64,000 bases of DNA from Hofstenia miamia (Eukaryota > Xenacoelomorpha > Acoela). Positions within the stretch are counted from its first letter, which is position 1; each line of letters starts with the position of its first letter. The DNA is taken from the NCBI GenBank assembly GCA_004352715.1, contig SCFE01000062.1, positions 1,775,863-1,839,862 on the forward strand. The letters are read 5' to 3'. Of the stretch, positions 21,029-34,110 are shown piece after piece. Made by a program: the position numbers and the translations under genes. Under the pieces are notes generated by a model. That model was not told the DNA's origin. It did no database searches and worked only from the letters and a program-made list of their open reading frames with translations.

Positions 21029-23689
21029 AGAATCCTTTCATATCCACATAGCAATACAACTTATTGCGTGAGACCATAAAAATCCAGTTTTGCCTTTGAA
21101 AAAATATTTGCATCCCTATATTATGTTTTATTAGTTTCAAGCTTATTGACAAGCTAGTCAAAGCATTATTTTAGTAATGACATGTAAATAATGGAATTAA
21201 TATCCCATTAGTTGGGGTATTTATGTGAATATGATCTTACAATATGCTTGAAAAAATTTATTGTACAGCTAAAAACCAGGAGAACCTCTATAAATTTACC
21301 TTAGTGTTTTGTGGTGTTCTGCAACAATTTGTCCATGACCTCATCTCTTGACATAATCTATTTATTACTTGTAATTTAGCTGAATTAATTTTAATTTTCC
21401 CATATCTCTAAGTTAACTCAGGCATTGGCAACCTTTTCATCAGAATTGGTAACCATTTCAGTCCCTAAATTCAAAAAAGCTTAGAGCACAAAAACAATTA
21501 AATATGCTGGTACTAAGTTGTCAAGTCTGTTTCAAAATCTATGCTTTGATATTTGAACATTGTATTATAATTTAGTAATTAATTTATTATAACTTTAATA
21601 GCTGCATCACTCCAAGTGAATGATGTTAAAACAACCCATGCACAAGACTTCCTAACACAAAATGACAGAGCATGTAACCCAATGAGCATGTGATTAGTAG
21701 AAGGATTGATAAATAAATTAGTCCTCACATTGTTGTTTTGAAGACATGGCAGCTATTGCTCCTAGATCAGCATGTTGCTATCAAGAGGGCCTAAGTAATT
21801 TCATTCAGAAATTGCTATTATAACAAATACAATTATAGTTTAAATTTGTTTATTAATCTTTAAGGGTGATAATTGATAGAAAGTTTCAGAATTATTTCTT
21901 TAGCAAATTGGTTGAGCTATATGAACAACATTTTACTGAATTACTTAGTGACTCCAAGTGCACAAATTGACCCACCAATTGTATAGTTCTAAATGAGCAA
22001 CTTTAGGCTAGATAATTAATCCTGATTTTTGTTGTTGAACTGCTGTGATTTCAATTGATTATTGTTGGTCAACAAAAATTTATGAGAAATGTTATTCATG
22101 TAGCATATTCTTAGGAATACAAATATTAACACTAAATTGAAATGCACAAATGTTATGTAAAGGATACCACATTTAATAGCCAATTTATTAACTTCAATAA
22201 ATCCTAATTCAGAAAATTAAGAGACATTTGCAAACAAAAAAAATGTCATAATTTAATGTTTGAGGCATTTGACAAAATTCAAAAGCTGCACAATTAGGAT
22301 TACCAAGGAATTTCATTCCATGATAGTTGAACTATCTTTCTTACCACAGAATATACATGAATTTTAGATGCATAAAGTAAAAATTACATTACATGTCCAG
22401 TAGTATACTCTTAAGATTCAGTATTAGGGCCAATTCCCTTTTTAGTTTTCTCTCTGATCATGTACCTGTTAATCTTTACTATAGCATTGTCAAATACAGA
22501 GATGACACAATGACTATTACTCCTTAGCAACTAAATTTGAAAATGTTGATGTCTTGTGTAAGATTAACTGCATGGTTTCAAGTGTTCAGATAAAATGAAC
22601 TTGTTCTATGATGAAGAAAAAATGCAACTATTTGTAAAAAATGAAAAAGTTAGCTTTCAATTTGCTTTAAATATATTTTTTATCACATTTAAGTCCATCA
22701 TTGATCATGTATTTGTGCCAGACAGTATATTTGGCAACTATGAGATGATAAAACTTATTTCACTACTTGTTCAATCAAAACATAAGTTTTGTGTTTTGAA
22801 TCCCACAAACAATATGACCTCCTCCATTTCCTACACAGAATGTACAAAAAGTAATATTGACTTATGAATATGTTATGTGAATTTTTCACATAACTATTGT
22901 GAACCTGACCTTTATAGAAATAATGATATTTGCTATGATATTGTGTATTCAGGTTTATGTTAAATTCCTTCATTAGAATTGGCGATTGTAATCCCCTTTG
23001 GATCTCACCACAAATCAAAATGTTAAATATTAAGCAACAGAATGCGTATAAAGCTGGAAGTTTATGTTCTTGAAGAACTTTTGTAGCCCAAAATTCAGTA
23101 GCAAATCATACAATCCAAACAAACAATGATATGAGTAGTAACAACAGAAACATGTAGAGTATAGGTAATTCAACAAGCGTTCAGGATGATTTGCACAATA
23201 TTGCATGATGTTCTCTAGTGTAGAATCACTGGGTTGAATCTGGAGAGAACTATGCCACAAGACTTAATATCAAAGCAGGTCACTTAGGTGAACATAACCT
23301 AGAGCAACAGTGATTCTAACTAAGTACAAGAGAACACAATTGAACTAAACTTTTTTCTCTATTTACAAATGCTTTGGTGTGTCTTATATACAATGTGTAT
23401 TAACAATATGTACAAACATACAAACAACTAGTCACTAGTAAATATGAAAAGTGCGTGAACTGGCTGATACTAGAAAACAGTAACTGCTGATTCTACACTA
23501 GCAAGTGAAAATGGCATATGGAAAAGTCAGATGATGCATATACCTGAAATACCATTTTGGCTCATTTGCTCAAGCAATTTGAAGTCTTTCATGTCATAGA
23601 TTACCTAAATGCCAGAGAAAATCAGGAAGCCCACCTTCATTTATAAAAAAGACATGATAAGATTGGCTGAACATTGTTTGATATTCTGA
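21029..23689. other. Non-coding stretch, possible LINE traces
   Basis: No clear gene. A plus frame at 22595-22867 contains TFKSIIDHVFVPDSIF, which loosely recalls the 'IDHVF' part of LINE endonucleases upstream of the LINE RT at 23.7 kb, but the resemblance is too short to annotate. Confidence 0.4.
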
Positions 23690-24800
23690 ATTGTTTAATC
23701 ATTTGAAGATTGCGCATGTCAAACCTATTTCAAAATCTAAAATGTAAATGGAAACCAAATATAGGCTTATATCTCTGTTGCTAATTCCACCCAAAGTATT
23801 GGAAAATCATGTTAAGCAATCACTAACACTCTTAATAAAAGATACTCAGGATAACTCATAATTCACTGATATTGCTTCTGGATTGCATTACAAAAGAGTT
23901 GTTCATCAATGAAAATGTTGGAGCTCTCATTGAAAGCTTTGATCTCAAGAAAGCATTTGATCACATATCTCACAACAAGCTGCTACAAAAACTAGCAAAT
24001 TTATTCAATTAACCATGTGCTATTTAAATAGTAGGTACATGCTAGTTGTTTTTGGGTGTCAATATAGCAAGTTAGTTGAGATATTGCCAAGAGTTCCTCA
24101 AGGATCAATATTAGGTCCTCTACAATTTTCTATCTAATGGATCCTTCATGCTTACATGAAAAGAATATAATTGAAAAGTATGCAGCATGTCACAGCCATT
24201 ACTACAATTGATGAAAATATTTTCAATGCTAGCCAAACTGAATACCAACCTATTGAATAATGGAAATCTCCGAATAATATGGTGATTAATCTTAGCAAAT
24301 CAAAAAAGATAATAATTTTAAAATATCCTAGAAATATGACCAACATTTCTCTATCTAAGCATGATCAAATCATATTTCTGGGGTTGGATTTGCATTCATT
24401 ATTAAAATGAAACTCACACATATGCCAAATAATTAATCCAGCATCCAGAGACCCTCACATACTATGTAGTCTTACTGATTTAAACATGAATCCTTATCAC
24501 AAAAAGGATTTACTATTTGACAATTAAGTCTGTGTTTACATATGCCTGCCTGATATGGATATCCTTATCTAATAATTTTGAAGGCATGCTCAAAAAAGTT
24601 AAGAGCCATTCAAATCTTGCAGACATCAGTAGCACTCTTACTATTCACAGATAAAACTTGAATTATATACAGATGTTTTTGAAAATACAAATGAACATCC
24701 ACTTCATCATATATTGCCCAAATGAATGGTTAGCTCTCAACAATATTTATATGAGAAATTCAAATCCACAAGAAGCAAGACACAATTTTTCTACATTAAT
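23690..24800 (+). pseudogene. Decayed LINE reverse transcriptase, plus strand
   Basis: Blocks in shifting frames follow RT order: HLKIAHVKPISKSK and YRLISLLLIPPKVLE (fingers, 'K..YRPIS.L....K..E'), ESFDLKKAFDHISHNKLL (motif A with its Asp), EILPRVPQGSILGPLQF (motif B), EKYAACH (motif C, YADD destroyed) and IIFLGLDLHSLLKWNSHI (post-thumb 'LG..ID..L.W..H'). Many stops and shifts show an old copy. The block order and motif spelling fit the CR1/jockey-like side of LINEs. Confidence 0.75.
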
Positions 24801-25834
24801 CAATCTTGTAATTCTTAAATTTTGATATTACTATGTGTTACTATATATCTATCTATTTACTAAATCTCTAAATGAAATCTCTATGCTCTGCTTACTCTCA
24901 CAAGTGACTGAAAGTAGCATAGTCTTTTAAATAACATTGCCAAAGTGGCATTTTGATGAATTTTCATTATAAGGTCTTTATTTATGTTCTTTACTTTTCC
25001 CCACATTATCAGAAAGCTATTAATTTCTTAATGATTGGCTCTGTCTTGTTCTTCACTTTGCTGATGTTTGTTTCATTGCTATTGTACCTCAACTATGACA
25101 TTAATGATGTTATTTTGAGATGGAAGTGAATGTTTTGTGACTTACACTCTGTTCAAGTACAAGAAAGATCGATATTTAGCATTAAAGCTGCTTAAGATTT
25201 CCATAAAATCTACCTCACATTCATTGCACTTCCACAGGCCCAAAAGCTGAAGTGGACACAAGCAGTGTCAAACTTAGTCTTCAACATGATGAGACCTAGT
25301 ACAGGCCAAACACTAACAAACCATGAACATGAAATTTGTTTGAAAAGCCAACACAACCCAAACACAAACATTAATTTTTCAAAAAAACATGGCTGAACAT
25401 GAAAAAACACGAATTAATTTTCCTTCCTAATCCTAACTTCTAATTGCAGACAGAGGCTTCTATTGTCAAGTACTGTATTGAATTGGATAATCATAACCAG
25501 AATTCACAAACATTGAAACAATACATTAAAGTACAACATGAACTTAAACATGAACACAAATCACTGCAACCAACCTGACTAGAAACATGAGCATGTTCAT
25601 GTCATGTTTGTGTTTGTGTCGTTTTCATTTCATGATTAAACACCCCTAGTGGATACTGCAGTTTGCATAGGGTAATGAGAAGTATGTTATGGAATAATTC
25701 ATATCACATACTAGCCATTTACTTAATTGTACACAAATTTATTGATGTAAACTATACTCATGACCCTATTTTGAATCATTTCTTTTTATACATGGTTGAT
25801 TTTTAGTTTTAATTCCTCTTGTAGTGAAGAATGC
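24801..25834. other. Non-coding stretch
   Basis: No gene. Recurrent AAACATGAACA-type words occur at 25320-25640 on both strands without a definable unit. Confidence 0.45.
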
Positions 25835-25903
25835 ACTACCACTATTATTACCACTGCCACTAGCACTACCATTACTACTACTACCATCACCAATACCACT
25901 AAA
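25835..25903. repeat. (ACC/ACT)n trinucleotide-rich tract
   Basis: Runs of ACC, ACT and ATT triplets produce an artificial Thr-rich frame. Confidence 0.85.
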
Positions 25904-25985
25904 CAAATATTCCGATCCTTAAAAAACAAAAACATCACGTTCTTAGTATACATATTATATTACAAACTCTATGCAAAATATTGCA

Positions 25986-25992
<7 letters not shown>

Positions 25993-26018
<26 letters not shown>
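25993..26018. repeat. (TA)n microsatellite
   Basis: Alternating TA. Confidence 0.9.
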
Positions 26019-26866
26019 TGTGGCATCAATATGAAATCAGTGAGCAGTCCTAAGTCCCTATCATTCGAGGGATTTGTCTTGAAGCATGGATTTACTGAAG
26101 CTCAAGTATAATAATTAACTCCTCCTGCTATAGTACCCCTTACTAATAAAAGTAAAAATTTAACAAGAGATCGTGAAAGGGAAGAGTGGCCAGACTTGAC
26201 TGACCAGAAATAGATAAGCTGGTGAAATAGTCACATAAGACTAGAGCCCTAATAAAGAAAAGGAAAAGAGAGGCCCTAATATTATTAGGTGCAGTGAGTG
26301 AAAACTACGTGCTAAGTAAAAAACCTAAGCTCAGTGCATTTTTCATCTCATGCAATTTAGGTGGTAGCAATAATAACCAATTTAGTTAATGAATGAAATG
26401 CATAATGAATAAAAGCACCTAACCATTGGCCTAACCCGAAGTTAAGGGTAGTGCTAAAGTTGATGTACCACGTCTAGGCTACCTTTAACTACGTGGAAGT
26501 TTTTTAGAAAAGCATAATTTAGATAGAGCAAAGTCAAAATTAAAACTGAACCGAGTTTATTGAAAAAGGAAACATAATAAATAATTCACACCAATACATA
26601 GGAACAACAATCGGTATCAAAAACATAATTACATACTGTTGTAAACGTAAGTAAATATCCGACTGGTACAATAATAAGTAGTCTGCAACGGTTATATTTC
26701 CCGCATTAGATTATCATAAATATTCAAACTAAAAATATATAGCACCATTTCATATCGTCCAATTGTTAATTGCAATAATTTGGTAATTCCCAAAATTGAA
26801 ATTAATAATTGCATTTTCTATACAAAATAATGAGAGATGGAAAGTTTTGAATTTCTTTATGCCACA
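26019..26866. other. Non-coding stretch between two TA tracts
   Basis: TATTGTGGCAT at its left edge and ATGCCACAATA at its right edge form a short 11-bp inverted pair, but similarity does not extend inward. No gene. Confidence 0.4.
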
Positions 26867-26885
26867 ATATATATATATATATATA

Positions 26886-28272
26886 TTCAGTACCTGCCAA
26901 AAGTTTGGGAACACTTTCCAAATTTAGAAATTTTTGTATTTTACACTAAAAAACGCAATGTAGAACCAATATAATAACACAATGTAGAAACAATATGATA
27001 AGACCATGTAGAAAATAAGTAGTTAATTCAGAAAAACTCACTAATATTTTGGATGTCCGCCATTATTGGCCAAACACTCAGCAATGCGATTGACTTTGAT
27101 TCCACCAGCTTTCTACAATAATCAACAGTAATCTCTGTGCACCATACCACTTTAATTTGCTCCTTCAGATCGTCGAGTGATGTTCATTGGTGCTTCCTCG
27201 GACAGTTTTTGATGTGATGACAGCAATTTTCTATGACGTTGATATCTTGGAAGTTTCCCCGCCAGTTCTCAAGCAGCCGAAAGTCTTGTGATGCAATCCA
27301 CTGTTTCACAACTTTGGCGCTGTGGCAAGGAGCACCATCTTGTTGTAGTACAGATGTTCCGCGAAGCTTCATAAACATGGGAACTTTCTCCTGAATTATT
27401 TTGAGGTAAGCCTTGGCTGCGACTGTCTCGTTGTGAGGAACAAAATGCAGAACAGCATACCCATTTGCAGTTATAGCACATCAAATCATCACAGAAGGTG
27501 CTGAGCAGACAGTTTGTTGCGTGTAATGCATGTTGAATCTTTTGTTTCTTGGTCGTCGAACATGTGGCGGGTATGATGTAAACTCTCAAATCTTGGATTT
27601 GTCACTAAACATTACTTGATGCCACATCTCAGGGGTGTAGTGTTGGTATTGCCTGCAGAAGCACAATCGTTCTCGAATGTTCTTTGAAGACAATCGGAGT
27701 TTGACTGCCGGTTTGCACGATGGAAGGTCGAATGTAGTATTCATCCATTCAATCAACGCCTAATGGTGGGTGTTGATACATTCTGCACATACCGCACATA
27801 GATTTGCTTTGACTTCAGAAGATGAACAGAATGATTGATTGACGACGTAACGGTGAATCAGACGGTCAGTCTGAGGGGTNTGTTCCGCGAAGCTTCATAA
27901 ACATGGGAACTTTCTCCTGAATTATTTTGAGGTAAGCCTTGGCTGCGACTGTCTCGTTGTGAGGAACAAAATGCAGAACAGCATACCCATTTGCAGTTAT
28001 AGCACATNTTTGACTTCAGAAGATGAACAGAATGATTGATTGACGACGTAACGGTGAATCAGACGGTCAGTCTGAGGGGTTGTCACTTTTGGTCTTCCAG
28101 ACCGCTTGCGAGAGGAAATATTTTGCAGTTGTTGATAGAGAGTAACACTTCTGGATACCGAAGATACTGACACGCCCATTCTAACAGCTATAGCGCTATA
28201 ATTGTACCCCTCCTCGTACAAGATATGAATTTGAGCACGATTTGTTGGTGGAATTTCACTACCACGGACCAT
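26886..28272 (-). pseudogene. Tc1-like transposase pseudogene with one inverted-repeat end
   Basis: From 28272 the minus frame gives a paired-like N-terminus: YNYSAIAVRMGVSVSSVSRS and then RKRSGRPKVTTPQTDRLI (Tc1 'SGRPR.TT..DR'). Further blocks are EMWHQVMFSDKSKI (first catalytic Asp, normally SDES), LQQDGAPCHSAKVVKQWI (second Asp) and NFQDINVIENCC (catalytic Glu, normally SPDLNPIEN). Spacing is Tc1-like. Stops follow SDKSKI and PSVMI. The left terminus CAGTACCTGCCAAAAGTTTG at about 26888 is a typical Tc1 inverted-repeat end. No matching right end is seen past 28272. Single N at 27880 and 28008 enclose a 127-base piece that repeats 27355-27481, an assembly error that splits the frame. Confidence 0.85.
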
Positions 28273-28289
28273 ATTTTAAAATATAATGA

Positions 28290-30060
28290 TAGTGCTTTTT
28301 CAGTGAGAATGTATTGTGTGTAAATCTAAAGTTGTGTTAATTTGATTGCATAGATTTTCCGAGGAAATATTTATTATATAGAGATTTATAATGATTTTGT
28401 TGAGGGTGTCATTCATTGTATTAGGCTTTCTCAGCATATGTGAAGTTCTGTTAACTGTTAATATAGTTACAATTATGAAAATACCAAGAAGGCGCTCTGC
28501 CTGGCCCAAAATTATTCCAATTAAAAATTCGAGATGAATGTGACTAAGCAAAGTGATTGTGAACAATGCTGGGCATTTCACGGATCTTGTAAATATACTT
28601 GGATTATGTATTTGTAAAGATAAAGCACACTTATTATTCAAAACCTTGAAATTCATTGTTAATGAATGTTTAAATAATACTTAAAATTTCAATTTCAAAT
28701 GAATATTCGACCGACAGTAGTGTTACGAGAGCAGATTATTTTCTCAAATTTTACAAACCAGGCCTTACATTTTCAGAATATCTTGCATGAATTGAAACAG
28801 CCCTCTAAAGAAAGCAATGCTGTGATTATTATTTCATTGAATAATAAAATAAGATTCTGAGGTGATAGATTTTTTTTTCAGGCCAAGTCCCATTGGATTT
28901 GGTCCTAGTACACATTTTCCCCACATGGTCCCATATGCTCCAAAATGCATAACACTAATTTTGAACTATTTGGCACAAATAACAGAAATATTCTGAGATC
29001 CGTGATTTCATATTGTTCATTTATGGCCCCAGTATTAGGTTAGTGACGATACCGCAGAAACATTGTGCTCAAGGTTTCAGGCTCTTGGGACTGATTAGTC
29101 GACCAAAAGTCTAGTGATAATGTCTGCGAATTTGACCCATCACGGTTCTGAGAGGCGCCTTAGTTAGTAGCAGTGAAATTCAAATATTATACCTTATTTA
29201 AGACAACTTAATAAAAGTCTGTTGCAATTAAACGTTGACATTTTACTTCTATATTTACCTATATATTTAACATTCTTCAAATATATTTGATTTGAAACAT
29301 TTTCACAAACTATATCATATAATAAATTTAAATTATATATAATATTTATATATATTAAAATATATTAAAGAGAATGCCATTGAAACATATTTAAAGTTAT
29401 ATTCATATAATATATCAAAAATTATACTATAAAAACTTAGTTATGGTATATTGAGTCAAAATATCTTCCATTGCATTTAAAATATAGAAACTACTTGTAC
29501 TTATTTCCAACTAAGTGTGTTCAACATTGGTGGGGAAGGTAAGGTTATTTTTACAAAAATACTCAAAGGCACTGGCCTTAAAATGTTTTGCCGAAATTAG
29601 CTTTTTTCGTTCTTTCACTATTTTTCATCNTTTATGTAAACTAGTAGTTTGAACAAAGAAATTTATTCAAGAATATTTGCGAAATATTGATCTTGAAGTA
29701 GATTAAAAAGAAATGTTATTTACTAAAAATCTATCGGTTGAATCAATGCTAAAATATTTTCAAAATTGTCACTCAGTGATTATCCCTAAAAGAGCTGTGG
29801 TCCTTAAAATTACAAACCATTTGCCACCTTTTCTAACTCTTTTCTCCAAGCTTATTCGGAAATTTTGAAATCGCTAGCCATGAAATATCCCTTGGTGAAT
29901 GTACTAGAATATAATTTGAACTAAGGTGTAATTCTCTGGCTGAAGTACCATTTTATTTCTATTAACTATTTTACCTTGAAAATGCCGATTTTTTAAAGCA
30001 TTTATATACTCTTTATACCTAGTTGTTCATGTAATTCTAAGATTTAGCTCATAGGAAAAA
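28290..30060. other. Non-coding stretch
   Basis: A+T-rich with no supportable gene. The minus frame at 28300-28656 has chance composition. A single N at 29630 marks a contig join. Confidence 0.5.
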
Positions 30061-30079
30061 TGTAGGACTTCAACGGTTT

Positions 30080-30104
30080 CTATATATATATATATATATA
30101 TATA
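30080..30104. repeat. (TA)n microsatellite
   Basis: Alternating TA. Confidence 0.9.
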
Positions 30105-30118
30105 GATCTATTAGGACT

Positions 30119-30262
30119 AATCATGTCAGGTTAGGTTTTAGGAGTCGCAATTCAGGTCCAGGGCTATTCAGGATCAGAATCAGGATTGACAGCAGCCATT
30201 ATCAGGTCAGGTTTGATAGTTGCAAATTGGGTCCGGGATAAAACAGGATCAGAATCAGGTTT
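30119..30262. repeat. Two imperfect tandem copies of an about 70-bp unit
   Basis: Each copy reads roughly AT.ATGTCAGGTT..., AGTTGCAA(T)T..GGTCC.GG, then CAGGATCAGAATCAGG. The second copy starts near 30197. Confidence 0.55.
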
Positions 30263-30548
30263 CAAAGCACCGATGTTATTTGATCAATTTGAAATCATCC
30301 ACTTAGCTTATTATATTTTACATTAGTACAGTACTTTGCTTTACTGCTTCCATTCATTATTAATGTTTTATGTGTCATAGGTTGGCGTGAAACAACAAAG
30401 ATAACACCATAAAGTTATTATGTCCTACCTATGCTACATTAATTTGAGCTACCCATCTTAACTACTGCGTCAATATCATTAAACGCAAAATGTAAACGAA
30501 AGAAAGAAAGAAATCGTATATTTGTAAACAAATGAAAATATAAAGCCA

Positions 30549-32469
30549 TTAGTTATTACAATAGCTTGTATAGAAGGGAATAAACTGACTAGCATGCCAG
30601 CGTGATTTTAGGCGGCGTACACGAAATTTCCTGGTATAGGGATCAGGAATGATTCTGTGTAAGGCATGACTAGGATGTGAATCAGCTGGTTTAAAAGGAC
30701 GAGCACCGAGATGGATTCGTTGTGAGTCTATTATCAAAGCACCACTTGTGTGTCCAGTCATGATGCATGTGCTCTATTGCAAATGGTTTGTAATTTGGAG
30801 TTTAGATAATCAGGTAGCACAATGACAACAGATGAGCAGTAATCCAGGATGCTAACGATAATGCTGAGAAATATGCTATTCATTGTAATGCTATCACAAC
30901 AGCTATTCAGGGTTCTTGACAGTAAAGTGTTTGAGAGGCTTTCCTCGGGATGTAGCTGATGTGATTACGTGATCGTTCCACTTTACCCACGCGATACAAT
31001 TACACCCAGACATTTTAAGGAACTAACTATGGAAATGTCATGAGGCAAAACGTCATCATAGTTTCCGAAAATACAAAACGATTTGTTCAAAATGACGTCA
31101 TTTTCATAGCAAAAGCGTTGAATATTGTCATACTCGGTTTTGAGTGCTCGAGTATTGCGGCAGATCGGCGTAAGGGCATAGGTATCATCTGCATATTTCA
31201 TCATGATGTTATTTGGCGTTGAGCACTGGAGGTTTTCCATATATAGCAGGAATAGGACAGGTCATAGAAGCGACCCTTGTGGAACTCCACGGCATATGTT
31301 TCTGCGACTGCTAAGCTGAAAGCCGAACTTAACGCGAAAAGTGCGATCTGACAGATAATTAGAAATAAGTTTGACGAATCCCTTTGATAAGTTTAGGTTG
31401 CTAAGTTTAGCGAGTAATTTGTTGTGTGCAGTGTATTGAACGCTTTTCTGAAATCGAATGATTGCGAGATAAATCCAAGAGTGTTGGGATCGTCTAGAAA
31501 TTGGGTGATGTTATTCAAGAGAACAATGAGGGCTGCCCAGGTGGACGATCTTGCCCGATAGGCGAACTGGTTAGAAGAGATATGTGAATATAGCACTGTG
31601 CGCGTATTATTGAACATAACTTATTCAAGGTATTTAGAGGGAACTGACAACAGCGATAGAGGTCGTAGCTCGTTTATATTCGGAGGGCTCCTTTTGGGGA
31701 GAAAACTGACAATAGCTTCTTTCCAAGAGCGCGATTCCAGATAGAGCAGTTTACCATGAGCGATGGGAGCAGCTAAAATGTGGGCGGCATTGCTATAAAG
31801 AATAGTAGGGACGGCATCGTTGCCTGACGTTTTTTTTCTCGTTGAGGTGTGATAGGAATAGAAAGGCTTCGTATTCGGTGGTGAGCGGTAGCCAGTCATC
31901 ATCTTCAATAGATTCAAAGCATAATTCATTGTCCCGAATTGCGTCAGGTGCAGTGATGACTTCAAGATTGTCAACTAGCTTCTCTATGGCGTCACTGAAG
32001 GAAAAGACGCGACAATGCTGTTTATCCCTGAGTTTCTTTTGGATTTACGAAGCTCGTTTACTGCCTTTGAGCAGTTTGGTGTTGATTTGCTACTTGATTT
32101 GAAGAACTTCTGTTTATCATTGATAATCTCACTGGTAAGCTTAGATGTGTAATTGTCGAACATGGTTTGGTTGACACTGAAGGAGTCTTGCTTTTTCATT
32201 GCGATTTCTTTAACTTTGGGAGTGATGTAAGCGGGATCAGTAGAGGTAATTTTGACAGTTCTGCATGGTATTTCATCTACAGTATCTAAGCGATAGAGCG
32301 TACTGAAATTGGCTTCGCTAAGTTTCTTGAGGTAACGCTCGATAAAAGATTTGCCAAAGTCATATGATTGACAAGAATATGAGAAATTTTGTGAATGGAA
32401 GCAAATTTGAACCTTATCATGAAAATGTTTAAAACTTAATGGTAACAATGCATCTAGTTGATAGAACAA
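30549..32469 (-). pseudogene. CR1-like LINE (RT linker to C-terminus), minus strand
   Basis: Reading down from 32469: a pre-RT linker with STDPAYITPKVKEIAMKK (the 'DP.(Y/W).TP.IK' signature between endonuclease and RT), then SWKEAIVSFLPKRSPP and INELRPLSLLSVPSKYLE (RT fingers), SSNQFAYRARSSTWAAL, FDFRKAFNTLHT (motif A, D..KAFD), CRGVPQGSLL followed by a stop and PVLFLLYMENL (motif B), MMKYADDTYAL (intact motif C), and SSLKCLGVIVS. A C-terminal remnant ends at 30549. Five or more frame breaks make it a pseudogene. The YADD catalytic pair is intact. No 5' endonuclease part is visible above 32469. Confidence 0.8.
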
Positions 32470-32925
32470 TAAAATTTATACAATAATATCATGTTTTATT
32501 ATAAGTTCTCCAATATAAAATCGTAATTTCCTATCGCTAAACATTGCGTTATTATCTTAGAACACATTTATAGAAATCAACGACTTGCAAAGACTTAAAA
32601 GATGCGTTTTAATGCTTTATGTACTTTTAAAGTTACTAACGCACTTGTTAACATGGGTAATGATTGTGTCAACCTGTTTACTAACAGTCCGCGACAGCAT
32701 GTATTGTGAAAAACTAAATGGGGATTTGAGATAGAAAAACGAGTAAAGTAATCGACAACGAGTATTTTGAGCCATCAAATGCTTTTTTCACAATTCATTT
32801 GAAGAAGTTATGACCAAATCGCCATTCTGATACCAAATCGCCATTAAATTATCATTAAATCATCCCATTTAGTGTGAAATCAATTTTTAAACGTCTACGA
32901 CGCTACCTTCTTCATCACTGCTATC
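32470..32925. other. Non-coding stretch
   Basis: No gene seen. Confidence 0.45.
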
Positions 32926-34109
32926 CGATTCGTCATTGTCGCTTTCATCTACAACGTTTTCCATCGCAAAATTTATGGACTTCATCCATTTCTTGCTCTC
33001 CTACAACCTTTAATTTCTCCTTAGGGGTAACAGGATTATCGCTTTCGTCGTTTTTCGACTCATTACAGCGTCTTTTCGGTCTGCCATGAAGCCCTCCTGA
33101 TGCTTCTTCTGTCGATCTGCTCGTCATTCAAATAGACAAAAGAAAACTGGCTACATCAAGCAATACCTTGGAAAAAGTTATATTATTGGTCAAAAATACA
33201 GCATTTTAAAGAATCAGAATCCATTTCAAAAATAGCAATTCACCCTACATGATGTCGCGCACTGTAAATGAAGCGCTTCTTACAGTTTGTGTTGTGATGG
33301 CTTCTATAACTTTTTAAACGCTCTTAACACTAAACAATAAAGACATTTAAAATAGAATCATCACTTGATAGAGAATTAACTCAGTTATCATTTCCATGCT
33401 TAATTCATGATGTGGCACGATCGCCCCTGACTTTGCACACAGCACGCCTAGGCAGGACTTGGGTAGTTTATTTACAGAAAACAAAATATTTGAGACTAGT
33501 TGTTGCTGCATTGAACTTGAAGAATTTAGCGGTTTCTGTAAAATTCGCATATTCCATTGAAAAAAGCTAATACATTCATATATTTCAAACAGACAAATAA
33601 TTTTTATCACAAACTTTCACCATAACAGGGAAGTACACTCAGCAATAGAGATTTCCAAATCCCAGGATTCACAAATATGCTAATAGGGATGAATTAAATT
33701 ACTTTAGAATGTCTAAAACGGCTTATGCTTTTAGCATAACTATAAGCAATTGAAGAAAGTTTATAATAAGAGTCAAAGCAAATTTATTGTTGTAAATAAA
33801 TGACAGTAAAAAAAGCTACAAACTACAAATACATGTATTTACAAAATAATAATAAAATATATATAGAATAAATGTGTGTGTGTGTGTGTCTATGTGTGTG
33901 GTGAGCTCAGTGTAAAAAACCAGTAAATGTGTTTAGCATGTTTGTCTCCGATTGTATTTTGTCGATGTAAAAGTATAATTTTTAATTTTTTTCTAAATTT
34001 TTTGTAATTTTTTTTCTACTCTAATCTCATTATCTAAATCATTCCAAATATTAGAGGCTGCTCGATGAAAACTAGAACATGAAATACTGCTACAAATAAA
34101 CTTATGTGA
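32926..34109. repeat. 1184-bp direct duplication, copy 1
   Basis: Nearly identical to 34111-35294 (offset 1185), with only scattered single-base differences such as ATGATGTCGCGC against ATGGTGTCGCGC. The copies touch at a single N (34110). Confidence 0.9.
32945..33127 (-). other. Possible small exon of an unrecognised nuclear-type protein
   Basis: A 60-codon minus frame starts MTSRSTEEASGGLHGRPKRR and is charged, with a basic GRPKRR patch. A shift of one base near 32960 opens into an acidic tail, DESDNDESDSSDEEGSVVDV, that ends at a stop close to 32890. The two pieces together look like a real protein with a frame break or an unseen splice. I do not recognise a family. The same frame recurs at 34130-34312 through the segmental duplication. 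Confidence 0.3.
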
Positions 34110-34110
34110 N

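Noticed and set aside
22595-23260. Frames with IDHVFVPDS (plus) and STLENIMQYCANHPERLL (minus)
   Set aside because: Short, isolated and on opposite strands; not enough to claim a LINE endonuclease or host exon.
26005-26880. TATTGTGGCAT / ATGCCACAATA inverted pair around 850 bases
   Set aside because: Only about 11 bases match beyond the TA tracts; could be chance.
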